The notes below the pieces were generated by a model that did not search any database, was not told the origin of the DNA, and saw only the letters and a list, made by a program, of their open reading frames with translations. A stretch of DNA of 35,645 nt from contig JAVBNN010000043.1 of NCBI GenBank assembly GCA_031551525.1, positions 1-35,645 on the forward strand, in the 5' to 3' direction. The DNA is from JAVBNN01 sp031551525. GTDB lineage: Bacteria; Bacillota; Negativicutes; Acidaminococcales; JAISLQ01. The position numbers and the translations under genes were made by a program. This document shows, piece by piece, positions 9,104 through 16,349 of the stretch (its first letter is position 1; every line of letters begins with the position of its first letter).

Positions 9104-9233
9104 AGGGAAAAATATGCGTGGCAGGGAGCCTTATCGAATGTGGTCATACCGGAGAGCCGCTGCAATATATTTTGTCAGGCGGCTGATTATTGGCATACAG
9201 CGGCAGAACAGCGTGTAGAAAGCAGGCGATATT
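9104..9233 (+). other. spacer with a 34-codon ORF, possible gene remnant
   Basis: The gap holds an ATG at 9114 with an AAAGGGAAA site and 34 codons ending at 9218 (MRGREPYRMWSYRR at its start); it is Arg-rich and matches nothing I recognise. In the next frame the residues TGEPLQYIL resemble a PrmC/HemK-like motif for a few residues before a stop. It may be decayed coding sequence; no function is claimed. Confidence 0.25.
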
Positions 9234-9584
9234 ATGATATTTGTATTGTTTGAGGTCACGATCAAAAAAAATTACATTGACGCTTATCTTGCACTGGCTT
9301 CCAATTTGAAGAACGATCTGGTGAAAAGTGAAGGATTTATACGCTCAGAGCGTTTTTCCAGTCTGGCTAACGAGGGGAAGTTGCTTAGCCTGTCGGTTTG
9401 GGAGAGCGAGGAGGCAGTCTGCAAGTGGCGCAATCAAACGGAGCACCGTATGGGCCAGCAGCAGGGGCGTGATAACATATTTGATAGTTACACGATTACC
9501 GTCGCTTCCAAAATTCGCAGTTACGGCAAGGATGAACGGTTGGAGGCGCCCGGGGATGCCAACATATTCTTTGGCGGGATATGA
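9234..9584 (+). CDS. antibiotic-biosynthesis-monooxygenase (ABM) domain protein
   Basis: A 116-residue protein with the dimeric alpha/beta-barrel (ABM) pattern: an N-terminal beta strand (IFVLFEVTIKK), an amphipathic helix, SEGFIRSERF, then LSLSVWESEEAVCKWRNQTEHR. The family includes haem-degrading enzymes, quinol monooxygenases and many stress proteins, so the substrate cannot be named. It sits inside the alkylation-repair cluster, 84 nt upstream of the second methyltransferase, and may help detoxify reactive small molecules; that is inference. The Shine-Dalgarno site is modest (AGCAGG). Confidence 0.75.
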   Translation: MIFVLFEVTIKKNYIDAYLALASNLKNDLVKSEGFIRSERFSSLANEGKLLSLSVWESEEAVCKWRNQTEHRMGQQQGRDNIFDSYTITVASKIRSYGKDERLEAPGDANIFFGGI

Positions 9585-9667
9585 AACAGTATCATTTGGT
9601 GGATAAAAACGCAAAGGTAGCGGTTCTGTAGCGTAAAGCGGTGGAACATGCTGTAAGGAGGAGTCAA

Positions 9668-10207
9668 ATGTATTATTCGACAACATATCTCTCACCTCTC
9701 GGAAGTATCACGCTGGTGAGCGACGGACAAAATATCGTCGACCTCCGGTTTGCCACGCACAGGTTTTTTGCAGAAGCAGTAAAAGGCAGTGTCGAAGGAA
9801 AGGCCGATCTGCCGGTTTTTGCCATAACAAAGAGCTGGCTGGATGAGTATTTCGCTGGCCAGAATCCAACGATCTCAGGCTTGCCGCTGGCTCCGGTCGG
9901 CGGCGGGTTCAGGCAGATGGTCTGGGATATTTTGTGTGACATTCCCTATGGTCAATGCACGACATATGGTGAAATCGCCAAAAAACTAGCTGTCGCGCGG
10001 GGCAAAAAAAATATGTCCAGTCAGGCGGTCGGCGGGGCAGTAGGCCATAACCCTATTTCGATCATCATACCTTGCCACCGGGTGGTTGGTGCGGGAGGTA
10101 ATTTGACGGGGTATGGCGGCGGCATCAAAAATAAAATAAAACTGTTGGAGTTGGAAGGCGTTGATATGTCTAAAATGTTTGTGCCTAAAAAAGGCACTGC
10201 GCTTTAA
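9668..10207 (+). CDS. ogt: methylated-DNA-protein cysteine methyltransferase, copy 2
   Basis: A second 179-residue Ogt/MGMT with nucleophile Cys136 in IIPCHRVVG, the same residue number as in copy 1. From about residue 46 the two proteins run in register with few changes (MSSQAVGGAVGHNPISI is identical), while the first 45 residues differ strongly. The start is fixed by a near-perfect AAGGAGGAG site four bases upstream of the ATG; an in-frame ATG at 9641 has no such site. The pair points to a tandem duplication, with DUF1848 and ABM genes now between the copies, or to two acquisitions of related genes. Both copies look functional. Confidence 0.94.
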   Translation: MYYSTTYLSPLGSITLVSDGQNIVDLRFATHRFFAEAVKGSVEGKADLPVFAITKSWLDEYFAGQNPTISGLPLAPVGGGFRQMVWDILCDIPYGQCTTYGEIAKKLAVARGKKNMSSQAVGGAVGHNPISIIIPCHRVVGAGGNLTGYGGGIKNKIKLLELEGVDMSKMFVPKKGTAL

Positions 10208-10217
10208 AGGAGTATCA

Positions 10218-10253
10218 ATGGTGACTATCGGATATAGCGATAAGTTTTTGTAG
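10218..10253 (+). other. 11-codon leader ORF or fragment
   Basis: A tiny ORF (MVTIGYSDKFL, stop) has a good AAAGGAG site five bases upstream and lies between the second methyltransferase and the next gene. It may be a translated leader that couples expression of the downstream gene, or a relic. No function can be given. Confidence 0.25.
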
Positions 10254-10281
10254 AAACTAAACATGAAAGGAGCGGATAAAA

Positions 10282-10992
10282 ATGGGCAGGGAGGATTTTT
10301 ATATTGACGACCATGCAGCGTTATACGGGCTGATCGCTAAGCTTTGCGAAGAAGCGCTTGGCGAAAAAGGGCTTGATACCTGCGGACGGGGCGTGATCAC
10401 TATGGCAAGGGAGCGCGGGCTTCGGTGCGCCAAAAGATGCGTTGCGGACGGGCTTTCCTTGACGCTGAAAAACTATCTTGGCTATGGGGAGTTTTTCGAC
10501 AGCAAGGGGTGGGGCAAAGCGGACGTATACGCTCATTCGCCTATTTATCAAACCCATATAAAGCGTTGCGGCTGGTATGATACATGGGAAAAATACGGTT
10601 TTGTAAGATATGGAAAGATATATTGTGAATATATCGACAAAAACCTGGTATATGGTTTCAATCCGCAGCTGCGCTTTGCAGTTGATAAGGTTTTAGCCAA
10701 CGGTGACGCTTACTGCGGCTTTAAATGGCTGGACTGCGCGTTCGAGGACAAGGGCGAACTTGAGATGATTTTGGCAAAACGAATGGACAATCTGCCGTCC
10801 CGGACAAAAGATTTTCTTTATCATAGCGGGCATTTGCTGTCGGCCATGCAGAGAACTTTATATGCGGAATATGGCCTTATTACCGGCGACAATATCATTA
10901 ATAACAGTTTAGTGGAGTATGCCAAACTGTTTTCAGCGGAAAAGGCAAATTTGATCAGGGAAGAAGCAAAGACAAACTTTATGTTGGTATAA
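10282..10992 (+). CDS. L-2-amino-thiazoline-4-carboxylate hydrolase-like protein
   Basis: A 236-residue protein resembling the ATC-hydrolase family, which opens the thiazoline ring of L-2-amino-thiazoline-4-carboxylate on the way to cysteine. Family-like features are the central KRCGWYDTW...YCEYID...GFNPQL run (residues about 94-133) and a downstream GDAYCGFKW. Many members have unknown substrates, so the enzymatic name is by family only. The start follows GAAAGGAG with normal spacing. It is the last gene of the rightward alkylation-repair cluster, 75 nt after the second methyltransferase. No clear terminator follows. Confidence 0.7.
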   Translation: MGREDFYIDDHAALYGLIAKLCEEALGEKGLDTCGRGVITMARERGLRCAKRCVADGLSLTLKNYLGYGEFFDSKGWGKADVYAHSPIYQTHIKRCGWYDTWEKYGFVRYGKIYCEYIDKNLVYGFNPQLRFAVDKVLANGDAYCGFKWLDCAFEDKGELEMILAKRMDNLPSRTKDFLYHSGHLLSAMQRTLYAEYGLITGDNIINNSLVEYAKLFSAEKANLIREEAKTNFMLV

Positions 10993-11135
10993 TATTGCTG
11001 CGGTTGAATTGTTGAATAATGATTTTACTTACACCAAAGCAGAGGGTTACTTCAGGAGAAAAAGCAAGACTAGTGAATGGAATTTGTATTTTAACCATCA
11101 ATAGATAGATTGGAGACGCCATTTATTTGTGGCAC

Positions 11136-11168
11136 GCAAAAAGACCTCCGGGTAAAACCCCAGAGGTC
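11136..11168 (-). terminator. intrinsic terminator of tRNA-Leu
   Basis: On the minus strand GACCTCTGGGG pairs with CCCGGAGGTC around a short loop and is followed by TTTTT (plus-strand A run 11138-11142). The rest of 10993-11179 holds nothing recognisable. Confidence 0.85.
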
Positions 11169-11179
11169 GCTTGTTGTCT

Positions 11180-11267
11180 TGGTGCCGAAGGCCGGACTCG
11201 AACCGGCACGTGGGGTAACCACGCTTGATTTTGAGTCAAGTGCGTCTGCCAATTCCGCCACTTCGGC
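11180..11267 (-). tRNA. tRNA-Leu (anticodon CAA)
   Basis: Class II tRNA with a long variable arm. The acceptor stem is GCCGAAG / CTTCGGC, the anticodon stem CTTGA / TCAAG encloses CTCAAAA giving anticodon CAA (codon TTG), and the T-loop is TTCGAGT. The CCA end is encoded (TGG at 11180-11182 on the plus strand). Confidence 0.97.
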
Positions 11268-11305
11268 ATATGGGTAGAGGCTCTTTTGGAGCGGCTACAA
11301 GTCAG

Positions 11306-11335
11306 AGTTTACAACATTGGAGGTTGTTTTGTCAA
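11306..11335 (-). promoter_or_regulatory. promoter of tRNA-Leu
   Basis: Minus strand -35 TTGACA (11330-11335), 18-nt spacer, -10 TAAACT (11306-11311). The -35 overlaps the stop codon of the upstream membrane-protein gene. Confidence 0.6.
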
Positions 11336-11847
11336 TCTTTAATTTTCAGACGGGGCAGGATCGAAAAGGCAATAAATGCGCCGGCGGCGCCGGTCACCAG
11401 CTGCGGCCAGCCGAGGGCGAAGGACATGACTTTGGCGATAGCGGGAGATAGTTCAAATAGCTGGAGGCATAGCCACAGACCACCGGTAAGTGTAGCGGTT
11501 TTGGCAAGGGCCGCCAGGGCGGACACGAGGTAAGGGCAGCCATTTTTCATGGCGAAGAGGACAAGGCAATAGATCATGTTGCCGGCGGAGACGACCGGGA
11601 TGAAGATGACTAGCGGAAGTTGGCCCTGCAAAAAAGCAATGAGCGGCGCGACGAAGGATATGAAGAGCGCAGGGCGCAGGCCGACGGAAAAGGTGGATAT
11701 GGCGAGGATCGTGTTGACTAGGGTGCCGATGAGGAAAATGGCGGCCGGCGGCGGCACGGGCAGTATAAAACGCAGGGACTGAAAGACCAGTGCCAGTGCG
11801 AGGAGAAGGGCGCTTCTAACGAGAAGGGCGTTGTGGGGAGAAGGCAT
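11332..11847 (-). CDS. ECF transporter S-component-like membrane protein
   Basis: A 171-residue protein with about five or six hydrophobic segments and the general look of an ECF S component, the substrate-binding membrane subunit of energy-coupling-factor vitamin transporters: Ala/Leu-rich first helix, GTLVNTILAIST after it, a central PLIAFLQGQLP loop and SAGNMIYC. Substrate unknown; no ATPase or T component is in the window, so it would use a shared ECF module. Its AAAGGAG site overlaps the stop of the upstream exporter gene, which implies translational coupling. It could instead be an unrelated small membrane protein. Confidence 0.6.
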   Translation of the reverse strand: MPSPHNALLVRSALLLALALVFQSLRFILPVPPPAAIFLIGTLVNTILAISTFSVGLRPALFISFVAPLIAFLQGQLPLVIFIPVVSAGNMIYCLVLFAMKNGCPYLVSALAALAKTATLTGGLWLCLQLFELSPAIAKVMSFALGWPQLVTGAAGAFIAFSILPRLKIKD

Positions 11848-11850
11848 ATA

Positions 11851-13278
11851 TTACTCCTTTTTCTGTGCCAGTGCGAGGCTTTTTTTCTTGTTGAGGGAAA
11901 AGACGAGTGCCAGAAGGGCAAATACGGCGCCCAAGAGAAGGGCGGCCTGGTAGCCTTTCACAAAGGCGTGGCTTGCTGTCATGTTGGCGGTGTGGCCGGT
12001 ATAGTGAAACTCGGAGACCATGTCGCAGGTGCGTACTGCTATGGCGGTGCCGACTACCGAGCCGAAGTTGCGCATGAGCGCTACGATGCTGCCTGCCATG
12101 CCGTGTTTTTCCGCTGGGATGACCGCGAGGGTGGTGGAGTTGTTGGGCGACTGAAACATGCCGTTGCCTGTGCCGAAAATGGCCATGGCGGTTACTATGG
12201 GCCATAAATTCGCCATGTGTGCGGTGAAGGCGAGTAGAGAAAGGGCGACGGCCATCAGGGCCGTGCCGGTGACGGCAAAACGCGGCGCGCCGTAGCGTTC
12301 CGAAAGGTAGCCGCTCAGGGGAGCGGTCGCTATTACCAGTAGGGGGAAGACGACCATGACCATGCCCATGACGCGTGGCGGTGCGTCAAGTACCCGATGG
12401 AGATAAAAGGGCAGTAACATGGTGTTTGAAGAAAGTGCAAAAAAAACACACATGCCGGCCAGGTTGCCATTGAGAAAGATTTTGTTTTTGAACATGGACA
12501 GGTCCACGAGTGGGGAAGAAATACTGGTTTCCCACTTATAAAAAGCGATCGAAAGGATCGCCGCTGTGGCGAGGAGAAAGAAGATTTCGCTGCTGGACCA
12601 GCCAGGGCGCCCTCCCTGGCTGAGGGCCAGGATAAGGCTGGAGATGGTCACGACCAGCATGGCGGAACCGGGAAAGTCAAAGTGATGGGATTTTTGTGTT
12701 TCCTGCCTGGGGATGTTGGCGAGCGACATCAGGCAGGCCGCTATGGCGAAGGGGATGACGGCGTAAAATATTGAGCGCCAGGTAAAGAGTTCCAGCAAAA
12801 AACCGCCGACTGCCGGCCCGCTGATGCCGCCAAGCGCTACGGCACTGCTCTGGATACCGAAAGCCCGTCCGCGTTGTGTAGGGGGGAAGGCGTTGGTGAT
12901 GGCGGCAAAAGAGTTGGCCATGACCATGCTGGCTCCGAGGCCCTGAAACAGGCGGGCTGCTATCAGAGTGTATAATGACGAGGAAAGGGCGCAAAGGAAA
13001 GCGGCCAGGCCGAATATGGCAAAACCCGATGCAATGACGTATTTTCTTTGCGTCATATCGCCTGCCCAGCCGAAAATAGGCAGGATACTGGAGATGATGA
13101 TCAAATATCCGGTGACTACCCACTGGATACCGGCCAGAGATGCGTTGAATTCCGCTTCGATGACCGGAAGGGCGACGTTTATGCTGGTGGCGCTCAACAG
13201 GGACATGAAGGTACCGGTGACTACGGTCAAAAGGATGATCCATTTTTTACTGTAGTCCGGTTGTTCGCGAGTTGACAT
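11851..13278 (-). CDS. MFS multidrug exporter, DHA2 (EmrB/QacA) family
   Basis: A 475-residue major-facilitator protein with the roughly 14 hydrophobic segments expected of DHA2 drug:H+ antiporters. The N-terminal TM1 LLSATSINVALPVIEAEF is a clear DHA2 signature, followed by QWVVTGYLI, LFQGLGASMVMANSFAAI and the motif-C-like GISGPAVGGFL. It should export hydrophobic drugs or metabolites with proton uptake; the substrate is not predictable. The start at MSTREQ was preferred over a Met 10 codons upstream because AGAGGG precedes it at a normal distance. It lies 87 nt downstream of dat on the same strand and directly upstream of the ECF-like gene. Confidence 0.9.
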   Translation of the reverse strand: MSTREQPDYSKKWIILLTVVTGTFMSLLSATSINVALPVIEAEFNASLAGIQWVVTGYLIIISSILPIFGWAGDMTQRKYVIASGFAIFGLAAFLCALSSSLYTLIAARLFQGLGASMVMANSFAAITNAFPPTQRGRAFGIQSSAVALGGISGPAVGGFLLELFTWRSIFYAVIPFAIAACLMSLANIPRQETQKSHHFDFPGSAMLVVTISSLILALSQGGRPGWSSSEIFFLLATAAILSIAFYKWETSISSPLVDLSMFKNKIFLNGNLAGMCVFFALSSNTMLLPFYLHRVLDAPPRVMGMVMVVFPLLVIATAPLSGYLSERYGAPRFAVTGTALMAVALSLLAFTAHMANLWPIVTAMAIFGTGNGMFQSPNNSTTLAVIPAEKHGMAGSIVALMRNFGSVVGTAIAVRTCDMVSEFHYTGHTANMTASHAFVKGYQAALLLGAVFALLALVFSLNKKKSLALAQKKE

Positions 13279-13365
13279 GATAAACCCTCTGCAATACAAA
13301 GAATACAATATGCCCAGGTATGATTTATGTGGCTTGCGGCTGGAGTTTCAAAGGTGTGGAGTTAT

Positions 13366-14232
13366 TTACAGGATTTTTCTTTGCGTCAGTGCATATTTTT
13401 TGAATTCGGCGCAGATTTTTTGGCCCAATTCGCCCGGCTTGCCGTCGCCGAGCTCCTGGCGGTCTATCTTGACTACCGGGATGACGGAAAAGCCCGAAGC
13501 GCTGCACAGGGCCTCGGCGGCTCCTTTGGCGAAATCCAGATTGAAGGCTTTTTCGATGATGGGTATGTCGAGTTTGGGGCAAATATGTTCAAAAATGATG
13601 CGCTTGGTTACGCCGGATAATACCAGGTTGTTATTGGGATGGGCCCAGATGGCGCCGTCTTTTATTGCCATAAAGTTGGCGGAGGAGCATTCGGTAACGT
13701 CGCCGTTGTCCCGGTATAGGAGAGCTTCAAAGGCGCCCTGATCCTGGGCTTTTTGCCGTGAGAGTATATTTCCCAACAGGTTGAGCGATTTTATATCGCA
13801 GCGCTGCCAGCGGATGTCCGGCGTTGATATGAGGCGCACGCCTTTTTCGCGTACTTTGTCGAGCGCGGCGAGGTCTTGCTGGCGGCCCACTAGTGAAACA
13901 TTGGGGACGGTGCGTTCGGGGAAGAAATGTTGGCGCGGGTGGGTGCCGCGAGTGATTTGGATGTATATGTGGCCGTTTTCGATGCTGCCTTTCTGTGCCA
14001 TATGTACATGCATTTCATAGAGTTCTTCCCAGGTGTATACTGCGGGTATCTGCATTTCCCGTAAAGAGCGGTCAAGGCGTTCCATGTGCATCTCAAAGCC
14101 GACCAGATGGCCTTCTATGATGGGGACGAATTCATATACGCCGTCGCCGAACTGGTGGCCACGGTCTTCGATATGTATGAGCGGTTCGTCGAGCCCGACA
14201 AATTCGCCGTTGAGCATAGCTACTGTTTGCAT
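13366..14232 (-). CDS. dat: D-amino-acid transaminase
   Basis: A 288-residue fold-type IV PLP aminotransferase that interconverts D-alanine and 2-oxoacids with D-glutamate, supplying D-Glu and D-Ala for peptidoglycan. The N-terminal IEDRGHQFGDGVYE, RWQRCDIKSLNLLGN with PLP-binding Lys148, and GDVTECSSANF with Glu181 match Dat rather than branched-chain transaminases. The ATG at 14232 lies 8 nt after GGAGG; a TTG two codons upstream is too close to that site. Divergent from the pyruvate-kinase-C-like gene, with a perfect inverted repeat between them. Confidence 0.92.
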   Translation of the reverse strand: MQTVAMLNGEFVGLDEPLIHIEDRGHQFGDGVYEFVPIIEGHLVGFEMHMERLDRSLREMQIPAVYTWEELYEMHVHMAQKGSIENGHIYIQITRGTHPRQHFFPERTVPNVSLVGRQQDLAALDKVREKGVRLISTPDIRWQRCDIKSLNLLGNILSRQKAQDQGAFEALLYRDNGDVTECSSANFMAIKDGAIWAHPNNNLVLSGVTKRIIFEHICPKLDIPIIEKAFNLDFAKGAAEALCSASGFSVIPVVKIDRQELGDGKPGELGQKICAEFKKYALTQRKIL

Positions 14233-14251
14233 ATTCAAAACCTCCGAAAAT

Positions 14252-14279
14252 TAATGTATTTTAATCTCTTAATACATTA
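14252..14279. repeat. perfect inverted repeat in the dat divergent region
   Basis: TAATGTATT (14252-14260) and AATACATTA (14271-14279) are perfect 9-bp arms with a 10-bp spacer. It immediately precedes a perfect TATAAT (14280-14285) pointing to the right. It looks like an operator for a dimeric regulator; I do not recognise a known consensus. Confidence 0.6.
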
Positions 14280-14351
14280 TATAATATATCCAACGGGAAA
14301 AAAATCATAGTCTGTGAGGGGAATTTTTTGACCAGGAAAGGGTGGAGCGTT

Positions 14352-14870
14352 ATGACGGAAGATGTTATAGCGAAGGCGGCGGCCAGGGGGAAAGCGCTAG
14401 GCATAAATCATCTGGTGGTGGCTTCCAGTACAGGTGAGACAGCGGGGAAAGCGGTGGGCGCGCTACCACATGTGGTATGGGTGACCTATGTGTTTGGCTA
14501 CAGAAAGTCTAACGAGTTTTCCCACGATAGCGAGACTTACGAAAAACTTAAACAAAAGGGGCTTGATATACTTACTGCCACGCATGTGCTTTCGGGAGCC
14601 GAGCGGGGACTGAGCGCGCGGTTCAAAGGCTACGGGCCGGTGGAAGTCCTGGCTGAAACCTTACGGATGTTCGGCATGGGGACCAAGGTGGCGGTGGAAG
14701 TGGCCGTCATGGCACTTGACGCGGGTCTTGTGCCGGAAGGGGAAAAGATCATCGCCATAGGCGGGACGGGGCGCGGCGCCGATACTGCCCTGGTGATAAC
14801 GCCGGGACATGCCGCCAAGATATTGGAGACCAAGATACATGAGATAATTATTAAACCAGATTTTTATTGA
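14352..14870 (+). CDS. pyruvate kinase C-terminal (alpha/beta) domain protein
   Basis: A 172-residue stand-alone protein matching the C-terminal regulatory domain of pyruvate kinase, without the catalytic barrel. Features are NHLVVASSTGETAGKAV near the start, TATHVLSGAERGLS in the middle and EKIIAIGGTGRGADTALV near the end. Such proteins occur in anaerobes and archaea with unknown function; a nucleotide- or effector-binding role is inferred. The ATG at 14352 is chosen; a TTG at 14328 behind GAGGGGA is the alternative. It is the first gene of a tight rightward run ending with the aldo-keto reductase. Confidence 0.8.
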   Translation: MTEDVIAKAAARGKALGINHLVVASSTGETAGKAVGALPHVVWVTYVFGYRKSNEFSHDSETYEKLKQKGLDILTATHVLSGAERGLSARFKGYGPVEVLAETLRMFGMGTKVAVEVAVMALDAGLVPEGEKIIAIGGTGRGADTALVITPGHAAKILETKIHEIIIKPDFY

Positions 14871-14885
14871 ATGGGGGAGTATGGT

Positions 14886-15224
14886 ATGGAGAAAAAACTG
14901 ACTGTCTTGTGGACGAACGCCGATCCGAACACCGCGCACCATATGGTGTTCATGTACGCGATCAATTCACTAAAACACGAGTGGTGGGACAAGGTGACGG
15001 TGGTCATTTGGGGGTCTACGGCCAAGGTGGCGGCCGAGGATGAGGGTATCCGCGACAAGATAAAGATGGCCATGCACCAGGGCGTACATGTGTCGGCCTG
15101 CAAGGCTTGCGCCGACCAGTTCGGCGTGGCGCAAAACCTGAAAGACCTGGGGGTCGAGGTTATGTACTGGGGCAAACCCTTGACGGAGTTAATTCAAAAC
15201 AGAGAATATATGCTGACGATTTGA
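14886..15224 (+). CDS. DsrE-family protein
   Basis: A 112-residue DsrE/DsrF-like domain protein. The pattern is an N-terminal strand LTVLWTNAD, the helix AHHMVFMYAINSLK, VTVVIWGSTAKV, and then SACKACADQFGV with two Cys separated by two residues, followed by VEVMYWGKPLTE. DsrE-like proteins carry sulfur as persulfides or act as small redox partners; here the CKAC pair is suggestive only. The start is the ATG behind GGGGGAG; an in-frame ATG at 14871 overlaps that site. It lies 15 nt after the pyruvate-kinase-C-like gene. Confidence 0.8.
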   Translation: MEKKLTVLWTNADPNTAHHMVFMYAINSLKHEWWDKVTVVIWGSTAKVAAEDEGIRDKIKMAMHQGVHVSACKACADQFGVAQNLKDLGVEVMYWGKPLTELIQNREYMLTI

Positions 15225-15236
15225 GGTAAAAATCAA

Positions 15237-16319
15237 ATGGCTTTATCTGCCGCTTTCGCTGAAAAGGAGCCAAAAGTTTTAAAAAAAATACTGATAATAT
15301 CATTAAAACATTTAGGGGATATAATAACTACGACCTCGGTATTGCCTCTGTTGAAAAAATACTATCCACACGCTGCTGTTCACTATATGGTCAATCCGGA
15401 AGGAGTACAGTTAATAGAAAAACATCCGTTGGTGTCTGCCGTGCATGTGGCCTATCGGCACAAGAGGATAAAAGATACTATGGTTTTTTTGCAGGCTATA
15501 CGGCGTGAAAAATTCGACCTGATACTGGACTATTCCGAGGGTGACAGGGGTGCTTTATGGGGGCTGCTCAGCGGAGCGCCCGAGCGGATTGGTTACCGTT
15601 CAAAACTATCGCATGTTTTCCGCAACTGGTCGCATACCGCTTTGTTGCCTGACCGGAGCAAGGTGTTTGACCGTCATGTTTGTGACTGCCATGTTGAGGC
15701 TTTAGAGCTTCTCGGGTTTCCGCCTGTTTCGTATCCGTTACCGACGATATTTTTTTCTGACACGGCTATAGCTAGTGCAGAAAAAATTATGGATAGCCAT
15801 GGGGTAGATATTAACAGTCCATATTGTGTAGCGCATTTCACCGCATGTGACGCCATACGTTACTGGCCTGTGGAAAATTGCCTGGAGGCGATTGATTATT
15901 TGTCTGAAAGGGTAGGGCCGGTTCTTTTGGTGTCTGGCGATTATCCCGTGGAACGTGCATTTATGGCAGAAATAGTTTCCAAGACTGTGGGCAAGGCTGT
16001 CGATATGGCGGGAAGGTTTGATCTGGAAGCCTTGATGGCAGTTTTGGATAAATCACGGCTGTTTATTGGCTTGGACAGCATGGTAGGTCATATGGCGGGA
16101 GCCCTGCAAAGACCGGTAGTGTCTTTATTTGGCCCGGCTTCTGATGTGCACTGGGCGCCACGCGGGCAATATGTAAAAGTGGCGCATGCCGACAAGTCAT
16201 GTCGTCCTTGTGTGCGCGGTGGATGTCTTGGCGACCAGCGTTCGGCCTGTATGGAGGAGTTGTCTTTTCATGGTATAGTGCGTCCGTTGGTGGAAGAATT
16301 GCTTTGCCTAAAAATTTGA
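15237..16319 (+). CDS. glycosyltransferase family 9 (heptosyltransferase-type)
   Basis: A 360-residue GT-B glycosyltransferase of family 9, the family of the ADP-heptose:LPS heptosyltransferases that build the lipopolysaccharide inner core at the inner face of the cytoplasmic membrane. The N-terminal KKILIISLKHLGDIITTTS and the C-terminal FIGLDSMVGHMAGALQRPVV and LFGPASDVHWAPRG are diagnostic. A C-terminal Cys cluster (SCRPCVRGGC) is common in the family. It supports a diderm cell envelope. It begins 12 nt after the DsrE gene and ends 30 nt before the aldo-keto reductase start. The exact sugar donor is not known. Confidence 0.92.
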   Translation: MALSAAFAEKEPKVLKKILIISLKHLGDIITTTSVLPLLKKYYPHAAVHYMVNPEGVQLIEKHPLVSAVHVAYRHKRIKDTMVFLQAIRREKFDLILDYSEGDRGALWGLLSGAPERIGYRSKLSHVFRNWSHTALLPDRSKVFDRHVCDCHVEALELLGFPPVSYPLPTIFFSDTAIASAEKIMDSHGVDINSPYCVAHFTACDAIRYWPVENCLEAIDYLSERVGPVLLVSGDYPVERAFMAEIVSKTVGKAVDMAGRFDLEALMAVLDKSRLFIGLDSMVGHMAGALQRPVVSLFGPASDVHWAPRGQYVKVAHADKSCRPCVRGGCLGDQRSACMEELSFHGIVRPLVEELLCLKI

Positions 16320-16349
16320 AATATAGGCTAAATGATGGGGGGAAATGCT

